From: Reinekea forsetii
Lineage (GTDB): Bacteria; Pseudomonadota; Gammaproteobacteria; Pseudomonadales; Natronospirillaceae
Length of the DNA stretch: 64,000 bases
Assembly (NCBI RefSeq): GCF_002795845.1
Contig: NZ_CP011797.1
Location: 2,255,501-2,319,500, forward strand
Direction of reading: 5' to 3'
Below, piece after piece: positions 37,849-48,326 of this stretch (the stretch's first letter is position 1; each line of letters begins with the position of its first letter). Below the pieces are notes generated by a model. It did not search any database and had not been told where the DNA came from. It saw only the letters and a list, made by a program, of their open reading frames with translations. The translations under genes and the position numbers were made by a program.

Positions 37849-40809
37849 TTAACCGAGCAGCGATAACACTTGCTGTGGTCGTTGATTCGCTTGGGCAAGG
37901 ATTGAGATACCCGCCTGCTGCAATACTTGGGTACGAGACAACTCGGCGGTTTCGGTTGCGAAATCCGCATCCCGAATTTGCGAGTTAGCCGCCGACAGGT
38001 TTTCAGAGTTCACCTGCAGGTTTGTGCTCGTCGACTCAAATCGGTTTTGCATGGCACCGAGTTCGGACCGTTGAGCAGAGATGCTATCCAGGGCATTGTC
38101 GAGCGCTGTTATCGCAGCCTGGGCGCCTTCAAAGGTTGAAATATCAACATCCTTCAAGAACGTACCATCGCTTCCGTTGCCGTATATCCCGACGGTCATT
38201 CCTAGGGCAGCAACTTCATCAGCACCGTTTGAGCCTGCAGAAATAGTAATAGCCGATGCGGAAGCTAGTTTAACCCCGGAGTATGTAGTCTCATAGAAAT
38301 AAGCTTCGGCCGTACCGTTAAGTGCAACGGCACCTGTAGTAATCGCATAGTCGGTAAAGTTACCTTCGCCGATGCCGTCCACTGCCATGTCCAATCCCAT
38401 AAGCGCCCCAATGCTTGAACCTTTCTGAAGGGTGGTACTAACGGCTGGGTTTTGGGTATTAGGGTTGTTTATCGCTAACGATATATTCCGGCCATCTGCT
38501 GCCGTCAAACTAAGAGACGTGCCATTGTCAGTCGCCGTCACACCGGTTTGCCCTGAAGCACCGTTGATCATAGTCAAAGCATCTAATCTGGCTTTGTCAG
38601 TGTCGACAGCTGTTGTGCCATCATCCTGCAGTGTTACCGTTCCCAAGCTGACACCGTTAAGGAACAAGCCAGCAGTATCATTGACTGCGTATACAGTTGC
38701 GTCGACATTCGTCCCATCGCCACCATGGAGAACTGTTGGCTGCGCAGTCGCTGTTACGCCCGTGGCATCGCTGGCCAAATTAATTGCTGCGGCGACTGCA
38801 ATCCCGCTACGCTCTTTTGAAGAAGAGATAATGCTGGTTCCAGTAGACGTAGTGGTTGCGCTGGCGTTGTCTGTGCTTGGTATCGCAGCACCAATCGACA
38901 CACCGTTTATTTCAAGGTCACCAGCATCAAGGCCATTTACAGTTCCGCCTGTTGTAGTCATCACCGGACCGACTGCAAGCAAATCCGCGCCGGCGGCGAT
39001 ATCTGTTAGAGAGACAGTAAGATCAACACCATTGGTGGATTCCCAAGCCAAATCGCCAGATATCACTTGTGCGACGTTGGTAGCCCCCGCGACTGCAATA
39101 TTGGTGGTGGCTATGTCATAAGTTGTACCTATGGCGTCAGAAACCATTGAAAACTCAGTGTTACTATAGTTTCTAATATTCATATCAATTAGACCGGTTA
39201 CCGCATTAAATGAGGCATTTATCTCCAAGCCCGAACCACCATCGGCAATAGCATTAAATTTTTGGGCGAGCTCTGCGTTTCCATCCCCGGCCTCAAGGGT
39301 GGCTATTACGGTAGCACCGCCAGCGGTGAATCCTATCGTGCCGCCGACAGCCCCTGAAACATGATCGTATGTATAATTTACATCTTCCCATGCGCTTACC
39401 GCCGCACCACTTGCCGCTAATGCAGTGGCAATAACTCCAAGCGGACTGCCTGCTGTATTTTGGGCATAGAAACTAGTGGTACCTTGGACAACTGTCATGT
39501 CCACTGCACCAGCAATGTCAAGGGTGGTGGTCGCCCCAATAGTATTAATAGAAGAGCCATCTAGACCCATTAATGTGCCACTAGTTGATTCAAATTCGCT
39601 ATCTGACACTGAACTTGCCATAGCTCTTGCATAGGTTCCTGCAACTAAACCACTATTTTCAATATTGCCCTGTCCAGTGCCGTTGCCACCGCCGACAACC
39701 ATTTCCTTTGTATCGCCATCGGCAATAAGCGTGAAGCCGCCCTCAACGGTATTGCTAAACAGAGTAGCGGTCGTGGCGTCCACCACCTGACCGCCCATCA
39801 GGCCCGTCGCCGAGGCAAAGTTAGCATTAGTTAAGTTGGCACCAGCAGCACCAGTGTCGAATGACAGAGTTATATTCCGACCGTCCGAAGCGGTCAGCTC
39901 GATACCATCAGCGTCGCTACCAGTATTAATTGCAGTCACTCCGGTTTGTGTCGAGACATTATTGATTGTATCCGTAATCGACGCTCGGGTTGCGGCCGTG
40001 TCTAATGACGTAGTGGCATTAAGACTAACTCCGTTGAGCAAGAAAGTAGTGACACCACCAGCCAAACCCACCATTTCGCTACCAGTCGAGACATTGTTAC
40101 TGGTCTCTGCCCTAACACCTGTTTCATCAGACTTGGCATTTATAGCAGCTGCTTTTGCAATTGCCGATCTATCACCATCTTGAAAGGATGCCGGATCGTC
40201 GCCACTTTTTGACCCGCTTATAGCAACACCATTAATGGTCAAGTCTCCATTCGCCAGAGCGGCATCAGTGCCGATAGAACTGACACCAGACTGAGCGCTG
40301 GCGCCCAACCGATCAATAGTTAACTCTGCAATTTCGATTCCAACAGTGTTACCGGCGTTAGACCCAATCTGGAAAGTACCGTCAAATGAGCCATCTAACA
40401 GGTTACGACCGTTGAAGTTGGTTTCTTCAGAGGTCCGCTTTACTTCCAACATCAACTGGGCAACTTCAGCCTGCAGTGCCACCCGGTCCGAATCAGAGTT
40501 GGTGGAGTTAGACGATTGGACCGCCAATTCGCGCATACGCTGTAAATTTTCGGTCATGGTGCCGAGTGCACCTTCCGCAGTTTGGGTTAAAGACACACCG
40601 TCGCCCGCGTTGCGGATGGCAACATTTAAGCCCTTGATCTGCGATTCGAATTTGGTGGAAATCGCCAGACCGGCGGCATCGTCCTTTGCAGCGTTGATGC
40701 GCAGGCCGGATGACAAACGTTCCAGGGCGGTAGAGTTCGCGTTCTGAGACGAGTTCAGGTGACGTTGCGCCGTTAGCGATGCGATGTTGCTGTTAATAAT
40801 TTGTGGCAT
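37849..40809 (-). CDS. fliC: Giant flagellin
   Basis: A 986-residue flagellin, twice the usual 280-500. The D0/D1 ends are canonical: [42 protein letters not shown] at the N-terminus and [37 protein letters not shown] at the C-terminus. The middle (about residues 180-890) is a variable outer region that contains an internal duplication: residues ~187-319 and ~629-780 share GDLxINGV, AAAIN-SDxTGV, LNGVSL, INxxSxQTGVTA and DGRNIxL. The central DNA is visibly more AT-rich than flanking genes. A strong GGAG precedes the ATG, and a probable sigma28 promoter lies 76-103 bases upstream. Confidence 0.95.
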   Translation of the reverse strand: MPQIINSNIASLTAQRHLNSSQNANSTALERLSSGLRINAAKDDAAGLAISTKFESQIKGLNVAIRNAGDGVSLTQTAEGALGTMTENLQRMRELAVQSSNSTNSDSDRVALQAEVAQLMLEVKRTSEETNFNGRNLLDGSFDGTFQIGSNAGNTVGIEIAELTIDRLGASAQSGVSSIGTDAALANGDLTINGVAISGSKSGDDPASFQDGDRSAIAKAAAINAKSDETGVRAETSNNVSTGSEMVGLAGGVTTFLLNGVSLNATTSLDTAATRASITDTINNVSTQTGVTAINTGSDADGIELTASDGRNITLSFDTGAAGANLTNANFASATGLMGGQVVDATTATLFSNTVEGGFTLIADGDTKEMVVGGGNGTGQGNIENSGLVAGTYARAMASSVSDSEFESTSGTLMGLDGSSINTIGATTTLDIAGAVDMTVVQGTTSFYAQNTAGSPLGVIATALAASGAAVSAWEDVNYTYDHVSGAVGGTIGFTAGGATVIATLEAGDGNAELAQKFNAIADGGSGLEINASFNAVTGLIDMNIRNYSNTEFSMVSDAIGTTYDIATTNIAVAGATNVAQVISGDLAWESTNGVDLTVSLTDIAAGADLLAVGPVMTTTGGTVNGLDAGDLEINGVSIGAAIPSTDNASATTTSTGTSIISSSKERSGIAVAAAINLASDATGVTATAQPTVLHGGDGTNVDATVYAVNDTAGLFLNGVSLGTVTLQDDGTTAVDTDKARLDALTMINGASGQTGVTATDNGTSLSLTAADGRNISLAINNPNTQNPAVSTTLQKGSSIGALMGLDMAVDGIGEGNFTDYAITTGAVALNGTAEAYFYETTYSGVKLASASAITISAGSNGADEVAALGMTVGIYGNGSDGTFLKDVDISTFEGAQAAITALDNALDSISAQRSELGAMQNRFESTSTNLQVNSENLSAANSQIRDADFATETAELSRTQVLQQAGISILAQANQRPQQVLSLLG

Positions 40810-40884
40810 TTTAAATCTCCTTCGCTTTTCCCCCTACCGCCCTATTGCGATCTGGTTTAGCGATGTTTCTCATTCATGTCTTAT

Positions 40885-40912
40885 GTAACGGCGGGCCAGT
40901 GATATTCTTTTA
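40885..40912 (-). promoter_or_regulatory. Probable sigma28 promoter of flagellin
   Basis: On the minus strand TAAA, 16 bases, GCCGTTAC; the -10 matches the FliA consensus at 6 of 8 bases and spacing is one base longer than ideal. The leader would be about 70 bases, ending in AAGGAG ahead of the flagellin start. Confidence 0.6.
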
Positions 40913-41088
40913 TATCAATATAGACTAAAGAATTTTTTTTTGGTTATAAGAAGGAATGAGTCCTACTGATACTGGGCACGAATGGGGTGGCTTGGTGGGA
41001 CGAGGCGAGATCCATAAGCTGAGGTGGCAGATCTGCCAAATGGGTTGAAAAAAGAATACACTGGAACAAAACCGTCTAGGACCAACCT

Positions 41089-41391
41089 GTGCTGTCATTA
41101 AAACAACTCGATTCCCTGTTCGATACACTCTGGCTGTTGCCCAACCAATTGCCCAACGCCTTAGCCCAATGGCAGAGCTTGCTTACCACCCATCTGGCCG
41201 ATAGCTCTGAACGATCGGCACAAGAAGAGCAGGCATTGGCGCAGATGATGGCCAAGTGGCAAAGCTCTCTGCAGCAAAACAAACACTTGTTTGAGGCTCA
41301 CCAGCAGGATTTAGTTGCACAACTCAAGCAGGGCGACCCCAGTTTTTTGCAGTCGGCTCAAGTCAAAAAATTCAAAGACCAGGCCAACTAA
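41089..41391 (+). CDS. Hypothetical protein, 100 aa, opposite to the flagellar genes
   Basis: A Gln/Leu-rich, probably all-helical, soluble protein (MLSLKQLDSLFDTLWLLPN ... QVKKFKDQAN). The start is GTG with TAGGA about seven bases upstream. It sits on the plus strand between flagellin and flgL and ends nine bases before the flgL stop, so the gap fits it exactly. No signal peptide, membrane segment or known motif. Its length and composition recall a small cytoplasmic chaperone-like protein, but I do not recognise a family and offer no function. Confidence 0.55.
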   Translation: MLSLKQLDSLFDTLWLLPNQLPNALAQWQSLLTTHLADSSERSAQEEQALAQMMAKWQSSLQQNKHLFEAHQQDLVAQLKQGDPSFLQSAQVKKFKDQAN

Positions 41392-41400
41392 AGGCTAGCA

Positions 41401-42657
41401 TTAACGGATAAAGTCGAACAAACTCATCTTAGTGACGGTGGCAAAGGTCTGCTGTGCCGCCTTGAGAATAAACTCTTCCATCTGCAAACGACTCACGGCC
41501 TCTGCATAGTCGAGATCACCAATGCTCGAGCGAATATCTTGGGCCGCCAGCTTGTTGTCGGCATGTTGATTGGCAATATTGTCGGTGGTATTAATCCGAG
41601 CACCAATACGTGTACGTACTTGAGACACATTTTCTAATGCCGCGTCGAGATTTTCCAGACTGTTAAAGATGGCTTCATCGTAAACTGCCGTGAATTCCGA
41701 TGCGGTGCTAAAATTCTCCAAGGCGTAGGCCAGTTTCTCCACCGTGACCAATAGGCCCTGCTTCTCGGAGGTGTCGACCAAAAACTTGTCGCCCGGTGCT
41801 GGGTTGCCACTGATACTCACGTTCATCCCGGCGAAGGTGATCGAGTCGCCACTCTTATAGGCGCGTTGCTCGATCCCTTCTATGACGCGCCCGTCGGATT
41901 TATTGCGCACCGTGATGTTCGGTCCCGGCGGCACCATATCGAGTTCATTGCCGAAGGTGATCACGGCATTTTCCGGGAAAAAATCCGTCAACTGCGCTTG
42001 ATTAACGGTGATACCTTGGGAAATCACGCCCGGCGGCTGGCCAGTATTTTGGCTGTTTCCATAACTGTAAAAGGACGGTACATTGGCGGGAATGTCGAGA
42101 AAAGCGTCCTTGCCGGTGTCACTGGCCGCTACCGTAGAATTGCGACTGACCTGGACATAGCGCACGCCCTCGTCGCCTTGGTAGAGGTAGCCACCGCCGG
42201 GATTTTGAACAAAACTCTGCTTATCACCGGCGAATCCAGAGAACAGATACTCGCCACTGCCATCCTTACTGTTGGTAAGATTAAAAAGCTCCTGCACGCG
42301 CGAATTGACTTCTTGGGCGATGGCGATCCGATCCGAATCGGAATAGAGGGCGGCGTTACCGGCCTGAACGGTTAACTCTCGAATGCGCTGAATTGAGGAC
42401 GTTACGCCAGCCAAGACACCTTCCTCTTGCTCTAATCGAGCCGTGACCAGAGTGATATTGCGCTCATATTGGCTCACCAAAGCGATTTCCTGGTCGAGTT
42501 GCATGACTCGGGCCGCACCAACTGGGTCGTCGGACGGCGACAAGATGCCCTGGCCGGAACTTATCTGTTCCTGCGTACGATTGAGACTGCTTTGCAGTCG
42601 CATCATGTCGTTTACCGGGCGGTTGAATACCCAATAACTTGAAATTCGATCGGCCAT
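41401..42657 (-). CDS. flgL: Flagellar hook-filament junction protein FlgL
   Basis: A 418-residue HAP3, somewhat longer than E. coli FlgL (317), mostly through a central insert. The flagellin-like N-terminus (RISSYWVFNRPVNDMMRLQSSLNRTQEQISSG) and C-terminus (SIGDLDYAEAVSRLQMEEFILKAAQQTF) are conserved. The ATG at 42657 has GGGAG spaced 8 bases; the longer TTG start is less likely. It is the last gene of the flgI-J-K-L unit, 38 bases after flgK. Confidence 0.93.
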   Translation of the reverse strand: MADRISSYWVFNRPVNDMMRLQSSLNRTQEQISSGQGILSPSDDPVGAARVMQLDQEIALVSQYERNITLVTARLEQEEGVLAGVTSSIQRIRELTVQAGNAALYSDSDRIAIAQEVNSRVQELFNLTNSKDGSGEYLFSGFAGDKQSFVQNPGGGYLYQGDEGVRYVQVSRNSTVAASDTGKDAFLDIPANVPSFYSYGNSQNTGQPPGVISQGITVNQAQLTDFFPENAVITFGNELDMVPPGPNITVRNKSDGRVIEGIEQRAYKSGDSITFAGMNVSISGNPAPGDKFLVDTSEKQGLLVTVEKLAYALENFSTASEFTAVYDEAIFNSLENLDAALENVSQVRTRIGARINTTDNIANQHADNKLAAQDIRSSIGDLDYAEAVSRLQMEEFILKAAQQTFATVTKMSLFDFIR

Positions 42658-42695
42658 GCTAGTTTCTCCCAATCTTAAAAAGGCGGCAAGCCATG

Positions 42696-45600
42696 CTATA
42701 CAGCAGCCAAGAGCGAATCGAACAGTTCCTGCGCAATGGAAATAACCTTGGCATTGGCATTGTAAGCGGCTTGAAACTCGATCAGGCGGGCGGCCTCTTC
42801 GTCGAGATTGACCCCCTGCACATTGCTAATTTCCGCTTGAGAGCCTTCTAATACGGCCCGATCCGTATCCGAACGTATTTGCGCCTGGCTGGTTAGGGTA
42901 GCTATTTTAGCCACCGTTTGGCTATAGCTTTCGGTAAAGGTGTTGCCACCATCACTCATACTCATTGTCTCTTTGGTTTCCAGACCAACCAATTGCAGCG
43001 CATTGCGGTTATCGGATGCGCCATCGTCGTTCCATCTGATAATAAATTCATCACCGCTTACGGGCCGCCCACCGAGTTCAAACTGATAACCCATATAGGT
43101 CGATTGGGCGTCTGGCAGGCCGCTGAAAATACTGCCTGCCAAGGGGTCGGTGATCAGGCGGGTGCCCCCTTGCATAACAACGTCCACCTGGCCGCCGATG
43201 TTCATACGCGAAGTGTTTTGGTTACCCTGACCGTTCATCAAGTTATAGACCTGATATTCAATAGTGCCCGTTTCGGTAATAAACACCTTGGTCTGGCCAG
43301 TACTGTTTAGTAACTGATTCAGCTGAGTTTCAATATCCGCCTTTAGGCTATCGGAGTCGGTGTAGTTGTCGGTTAGATCAACCGTGCCGGTGCGCCCGTC
43401 AGGCAGATACATCTGATAGACATAGGGCCCGTTGAGCTCAAAATTATACCCGGTTTCATTGTTCAACAGACCTAGGGTATCGCCACTGACCGCGCTAAAC
43501 GGCCAGCGCTCACCGCTGGAAATCAACATGCTGTCGCCTGGATCGATCACCGCGTTGTTTGCTAAGCTACCGGGTAAACTCGGTACGCCGGAAATCACCG
43601 ATTGTGCCTTGTCACCGCGTATTTCCAATAAAATATCGTTGCCGTTTTCATCCATGATGGTCAGGGTCACACCATCACTCTTGGCGGACACACCCCGATT
43701 TATGAGATCAACATGATTGTTAATGCGGTCGGCCAAGAAATTGGCATTCATGTCTTCCGGTACGATCTCTGGAAAACCGTCCAGGTATGTTGTTTGGTTG
43801 GCACTGCTGACAAGTTGAGTAACCTCATGGCCATCTACCCACACCTCGAAAGGCATGTCGGGGCTGTATGTGGTCCCGGAATTGGTAAAATTGGTCAGTT
43901 GCACCTCGGTATAGGCTCGCGCAGAGACACCCTTAACCCGATTCAACTGGGTCACAATTTCATTGGCACTGGCCGAGGCAAGGGTTGAGATGGTCGGCAC
44001 CTGGGTTTCCTTGCCCGTGATCGGGTCGGTTTGATAAAAACTGAACCGCTCCGGATTGATGCCATTGGGGATAGGTTCAACAGACGGCCCATCCATACCA
44101 ATGGCCGGAATCGACGATGGCCGGGCACGCCAACTGCTCAGCGCGGTTTCAGCGGTGTCACTGGTAAAGAGGGTATTGGCAATGCCGGGAATAAATTCCA
44201 TATTTTCTTGCGGCGGGTTCAAGGACACCGGATTGCCAGGATCACTATTGTCAAAAATTGAGTAACGGGTTGGGCTGAGGAACTTGATCACCAGCGGCGG
44301 GTTCAATTCGCTGTCGCTGGCAAAGGCGGCCGACTCCCGGCTCAGCATGGTTCCCTGGTCGATAAAGCCACTGCCCATATTGCTTAAACTGGTTTCGGCC
44401 TTAATGGGGAAGGCTAGAGCTAGTTGACCAGGCTCCTTCAGCAGGATGTCCATATTTTGTGCGGCAGAGCGCAGCGGCGCAATGGTAAAGGCGTCGCCCT
44501 GCTGAAAGGTTCCGCCTTCCAGTACCACGTCTAAACCGTCAAACGATAGGGTCTGCGGGAACGACCCGACCAGAGCCCCCTCCGAGACCACCTTACCGTC
44601 ATCGAGGCGTGTCACTTGGAAGCGGGCACTGCCCGGCCCCGGCAAAGCGAGCTGGTATTCGCTGGTCGTGAGGGCGCCAGAGTCGGTAAAGTAAACATTG
44701 AACAACCTATCGTTCGGTAGGCTGTTAGAGCTATGGGCATGAACCCGCTCTGAAGCCAACAAAGGATCGTTCATGTCTTGAAAAAAATTGGTGCCCAACT
44801 GGCCGTCCAGATCAATACCCAACTGTTGTTGTGCATTGGTTTCTTGAGCGAATGCCACGGCGATAATACCTAGAGAGTTGATCGCCTTGTCTAAGGCCTC
44901 CCCCCGGAAATCCACTAAACCACCGATCTTACCACCACTGATTTTCTCGGTGACATCGAAGCTGCTTACCTTACTTTCAAAACGAATACTATAGCGTTTA
45001 GGGTCCTTCTCACCCGGCACCGTTTCGAGCCTGTTGGCACTGGTGCCGTCCACCAGGGACAGGCCCATTCCAACGCTAATATTAAAGGCACCGTCAACAT
45101 CGAGCACGTCGACATTAACTAATTCGGATAGTTGACGGACCAGCTCATCGCGCCTGTCGAATAGATCGTTGGGCGGCTCAGACGTCGCCGAGCCCCGGGT
45201 ATTGGCAATCTCTTCATTGAGACCGGCAATACCTTGGCTGATAGTATTGACTTGACTGGTAGCTACTTGTAATTGGCCATTCAAATTTTCATTCTGCGTG
45301 TTCAGATAGTGCGACAGGGTTGCAAAGCGTTCACTCAAACCCTTGGCCTCACCCAGCACTACATCACGAGAGGGGATGTAGCTTGGGTTGTCTGCGGCAC
45401 CTTGAAGGGCGGCGAAATAGCGATCCATCTGGGGTTGCAGCCCGGTAGAATTATCCGCCAACAGCCGATCGACCTGTTCAATCCCATCTCGATAGACTTG
45501 CGAGCCCTGAAAGCTACTGGTGTCAGCGCGCAGTTGATTGGTAAGAAATTGGTCGTGCACACGGCGTACGGTAGACACCTCGGCGCCCTGGCCGACATAG

Positions 45601-45752
45601 CCAAAGCCACGGAATAGCGGGTTACGACTTTCCACCACCACTTCCTGACGCGAATAGCCCGGCGTGCTGACGTTGCTGATGTTATGACCGGTGGTTTTCA
45701 GCGCTTCTTGTTGCACCAATAATCCGGAAATAGCTGTCGATAACATACTCAT
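42696..45752 (-). CDS. flgK: Flagellar hook-associated protein 1 FlgK, enlarged
   Basis: A 1018-residue HAP1 (typical 450-680). N-terminal rod/hook block (ISGLLVQQEALKTTGHNISNVSTPGYSRQEVVVESR) and C-terminal block (ISNVQGVNLDEEAARLIEFQAAYNANAKVIS) are intact; the extra length is in the middle, roughly residues 330-900, including a module of the form YVYQMYLPDGRTGTVDL with TDSDSLKADIETQLNQLL that resembles repeats in FlgE and FliD. An in-frame ATG two codons downstream is an alternative start. It follows flgJ by 12 bases. Confidence 0.93.
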   Translation of the reverse strand: MSMLSTAISGLLVQQEALKTTGHNISNVSTPGYSRQEVVVESRNPLFRGFGYVGQGAEVSTVRRVHDQFLTNQLRADTSSFQGSQVYRDGIEQVDRLLADNSTGLQPQMDRYFAALQGAADNPSYIPSRDVVLGEAKGLSERFATLSHYLNTQNENLNGQLQVATSQVNTISQGIAGLNEEIANTRGSATSEPPNDLFDRRDELVRQLSELVNVDVLDVDGAFNISVGMGLSLVDGTSANRLETVPGEKDPKRYSIRFESKVSSFDVTEKISGGKIGGLVDFRGEALDKAINSLGIIAVAFAQETNAQQQLGIDLDGQLGTNFFQDMNDPLLASERVHAHSSNSLPNDRLFNVYFTDSGALTTSEYQLALPGPGSARFQVTRLDDGKVVSEGALVGSFPQTLSFDGLDVVLEGGTFQQGDAFTIAPLRSAAQNMDILLKEPGQLALAFPIKAETSLSNMGSGFIDQGTMLSRESAAFASDSELNPPLVIKFLSPTRYSIFDNSDPGNPVSLNPPQENMEFIPGIANTLFTSDTAETALSSWRARPSSIPAIGMDGPSVEPIPNGINPERFSFYQTDPITGKETQVPTISTLASASANEIVTQLNRVKGVSARAYTEVQLTNFTNSGTTYSPDMPFEVWVDGHEVTQLVSSANQTTYLDGFPEIVPEDMNANFLADRINNHVDLINRGVSAKSDGVTLTIMDENGNDILLEIRGDKAQSVISGVPSLPGSLANNAVIDPGDSMLISSGERWPFSAVSGDTLGLLNNETGYNFELNGPYVYQMYLPDGRTGTVDLTDNYTDSDSLKADIETQLNQLLNSTGQTKVFITETGTIEYQVYNLMNGQGNQNTSRMNIGGQVDVVMQGGTRLITDPLAGSIFSGLPDAQSTYMGYQFELGGRPVSGDEFIIRWNDDGASDNRNALQLVGLETKETMSMSDGGNTFTESYSQTVAKIATLTSQAQIRSDTDRAVLEGSQAEISNVQGVNLDEEAARLIEFQAAYNANAKVISIAQELFDSLLAAV

Positions 45753-45764
45753 GAGCGTTTTACC

Positions 45765-46754
45765 TTAGGCCTTAGCAAACCAGTCGCTGTTAGCGATGCG
45801 ACTGATTTTCTCGGCGTACTGGGGATCGGTGGCGTAACCGGCATCTTGCAGAGCCTGCAGGTAGTCATCACCGGTATCGGCGGCCAAGGCGGCCTGATAA
45901 CGCGGCGAGTCTTGGACAAACTGAACATAATCGTCGAACGAGTCTTCGATCGACGGATAAGCGCGAAAAGGCGCTTTGATAGTTATCTGCCGACCGTCGA
46001 TAAATTCATGGGTCGTGGTGGAGGCGGTTTCGCCCTGCCAGCGCTGATCGGCCTTGATGCCAAATAGGTTGTGCGAGGACTGGCCATCGCCATCGGCAAT
46101 CACATGTTTGCCCCAACCGGTTTCCAAGGCGGCCTGGGCGACCAAGATGTGCGGGTCTAAACCGATCTTTTGGGCGGCCTTTTCGGCGTGCGGCATCAGG
46201 TTGGCGATAAAGGCCTCGGGCGAGTCAAACAGGGCGGACTTGCCGTTTAAGCGCGGCTCACCCAGTTCTTGCGGCTCATTGGCGGCCAGGACAGAACTGA
46301 CGACCGAGATCGTGGCGAGTGACGGCTCATTTGCCACGCTTCGGGCAGCGCGCGGCGCCGTGGTTGGCAGGCGCTCAAGAATCGGTCGATTAGAGTGGTC
46401 GAGAGTTTTGACATCAACATTGTAGATATCCTCGACCACCGGGTGTTGTGCCTTGCTGATCTGCTCATAGAGCACGTCGGCCAGACCGAAGCCCCCGCTC
46501 TGCGACATCGACAACGACAACTGTTGATCGGACATATCGCGATAAAATTTGGTTTGATAACTGTTTTCCAGATCCGATGCCAAGACATCGGTGGCGTCGC
46601 GCATACTCTTCATAATTAGGCCAAGGAACATCGACTCAAACTGTTGAGCTACTGCCTTCAACGCCTCAGGGTCGTCTTTACGCGCACCCTGCTTCAAGGC
46701 GTTTAAGCCATTGAGATCGTTGTAGTTAAAAGCGGCATCGAGTTGTTGAGTCAT
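45765..46754 (-). CDS. flgJ: Flagellar rod assembly protein / peptidoglycan hydrolase FlgJ
   Basis: A 329-residue bifunctional FlgJ. The N-terminal rod-capping domain (VAQQFESMFLGLIMKSMRDATD, residues ~35-110) is followed by a linker and a C-terminal glucosaminidase/muramidase domain (~170-325), with the catalytic Glu in LVAQAALETGWGKHVI and the GIKADQRWQG block. It opens the peptidoglycan for the rod. It lies 100 bases after flgI and 12 before flgK. Confidence 0.95.
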   Translation of the reverse strand: MTQQLDAAFNYNDLNGLNALKQGARKDDPEALKAVAQQFESMFLGLIMKSMRDATDVLASDLENSYQTKFYRDMSDQQLSLSMSQSGGFGLADVLYEQISKAQHPVVEDIYNVDVKTLDHSNRPILERLPTTAPRAARSVANEPSLATISVVSSVLAANEPQELGEPRLNGKSALFDSPEAFIANLMPHAEKAAQKIGLDPHILVAQAALETGWGKHVIADGDGQSSHNLFGIKADQRWQGETASTTTHEFIDGRQITIKAPFRAYPSIEDSFDDYVQFVQDSPRYQAALAADTGDDYLQALQDAGYATDPQYAEKISRIANSDWFAKA

Positions 46755-46854
46755 CTGCTTCTCCGGCTAGGTGTTGCCGGTTTGCGAAACAAAACCGGCG
46801 CTATCATATCTATATCAAGGATTGTGCCAAGTTGGCCTTATTGACCTGCATAGC

Positions 46855-47940
46855 TTAAATAACGATCAGCTCCGCCTTCAGGGCCCCGGCTGACTTAAGC
46901 GCCTCGAGAATAGCCATCAGATCGCCCGGCGCAGCACCGACGGCATTCACCGCATTGACCAGATCGTTCAGGGTGACCGTTGGGCCGAACAAAAACATCG
47001 GCTTTAGCTCCTGATCCACGGCCACATCGGTCGCTGGCACGACCACGGTCTCGCCTTCTGCCAATCCATTGGGCTGGCTCGCCGCCAAACTGTTGGCAAT
47101 GGTGACCGTTAGATTGCCGTGGGTGATCGCGACCGGCTCGATCATCACGTGCTGGCCGACCACTATGGTACCGGTCCGACTATTGATAATGACCTTGGCG
47201 GACTCCTCACCCGGGCTCACTTCGAGATTTTCCAGCACGCTCAAGTAGCTAACGCGCTGATTGGCATCGCGCGGGGCCGTGACCCGCACCGAAGTGGAAT
47301 CGACCGCGTAGGCCGCATCGGGACCGAGTAGCTCATTAATGACCTCAGCCATGCGCATCGCCGTGGTGAAATCGGAGCGATGCAGGTTAAAGGTAAGGTG
47401 GTCGCCGTCGGAAAAGGCATTGGGTACCGAACGCTCGACGATGGCGCCACTGGGAATGCGGCCGGTGCTCTCAATATTCACCTGAATCGACGACCCGTCC
47501 TCGCCATCGGCGCCAAAGCCGCTGACCACCAGACTGCCTTGGGCGACCGCATAAGTCTTGCCATCGGCACCGCGCAACGGGGTTAGCAATAGGCTGCCAC
47601 CGCGCAGGCTGGAGGAGTTGCCGATACTGGAGACGGTGATATCGATCTCTTGGCCGGGCTTGGCAAAGGCCGGCAGGGTGGCGTAGACGCTAACCGCGGC
47701 GACGTTTTTCAGCTTAGGATCCTCGCCTTCCGGAATGGTCAGGCCAAACTGTTCCATCATGTTCCGGAACGTCTGGTTGGTAAAGGGCGACTTATCGCCG
47801 GTACCGTCCAAGCCCACCACCAAACCATAGCCGACTAGCTGATTGCTGCGCACGCCCTGTACCGAGGACAGATCCTTGATCCGGTCGGCCCACACTAGGG
47901 TGCTGAGCAGGCAGAACATTAGGGTCAAAAAAGGCTTCAT
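46855..47940 (-). CDS. flgI: Flagellar P-ring protein FlgI
   Basis: A 361-residue periplasmic P-ring protein. A signal peptide ([18 protein letters not shown], cleavage before DRIKDL) is followed by the family blocks [32 protein letters not shown] and TNQTFRNMM, and by the C-terminal [25 protein letters not shown] take the ATG at 47940, which places the signal peptide correctly; an ATG three codons earlier (47949) is equally possible. A good sigma54 promoter lies 42-57 bases upstream, so flgI starts a transcript with flgJKL. Confidence 0.95.
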   Translation of the reverse strand: MKPFLTLMFCLLSTLVWADRIKDLSSVQGVRSNQLVGYGLVVGLDGTGDKSPFTNQTFRNMMEQFGLTIPEGEDPKLKNVAAVSVYATLPAFAKPGQEIDITVSSIGNSSSLRGGSLLLTPLRGADGKTYAVAQGSLVVSGFGADGEDGSSIQVNIESTGRIPSGAIVERSVPNAFSDGDHLTFNLHRSDFTTAMRMAEVINELLGPDAAYAVDSTSVRVTAPRDANQRVSYLSVLENLEVSPGEESAKVIINSRTGTIVVGQHVMIEPVAITHGNLTVTIANSLAASQPNGLAEGETVVVPATDVAVDQELKPMFLFGPTVTLNDLVNAVNAVGAAPGDLMAILEALKSAGALKAELIVI

Positions 47941-47981
47941 GGCGGTCATCTCGTTACTATTACGGAGTATGGAATAATAAG

Positions 47982-47997
47982 AGCAATAAATGTGCCT
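47982..47997 (-). promoter_or_regulatory. Sigma54 promoter of flgI
   Basis: On the minus strand AGGCACATTTATTGCT, with exact GG-N10-GC spacing and a match to TGGCAC-N5-TTGCT at all but the first base. The predicted start is ~30 bases before flgI. Confidence 0.88.
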
Positions 47998-48265
47998 AGA
48001 ATTGAACTGAGTTTCGATTGAGTCCCCAATTAGGTCTGTGCATGAGATCGGCATCGCCTCGCTGGGGGGCTGAACCCCCGCCAGATAAGGCTGCAGCGCA
48101 CTTACTAGAGGGCGGACACCTCTGCGGAATCGCTCGGCGGAGTCTTGTTGGCGCCTGATTGGCAGGCCATTAGTCGAGTGCACCAGCCGATCTCGGCCGC
48201 TTTGCATGCCTGCCGGGCTCACCCACTGGCCGCTATTGCGGCAACTGGGGCAAACTGCAGATGCT

Positions 48266-48291
48266 ACAAAACCCGATACGGTCCTATCGGG
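48266..48291 (-). terminator. Terminator after flgH
   Basis: On the minus strand CCCGATA, six-base loop, TATCGGG, followed by TTTTG. It begins 36 bases beyond the flgH stop and divides the flg cluster into two transcripts. Between it and the flgI promoter, from about 48000 to 48260, I see no gene, only a G/C hairpin (GGGGG-CTGAA-CCCCC). Confidence 0.75.
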
Positions 48292-48326
48292 TCGTTTGGC
48301 GCTATCTTTGAACCTGCCCTATGGCC

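Noticed and set aside
38432-39121. Long plus-strand open frame (229 codons) opposite flagellin, and similar long frames opposite fliD and flgE
   Set aside because: They are antisense shadows of real genes; their protein composition (repeats of Val, Pro, Ser) follows from the complementary Gly/Ala/Thr-rich codons, and they lack ribosome-binding sites.
40901-40938. ATTCTTT...AAAGAAT hairpin with T-run read on the plus strand upstream of flagellin
   Set aside because: No plus-strand gene precedes it; it is probably a by-product of an AT-rich promoter region.
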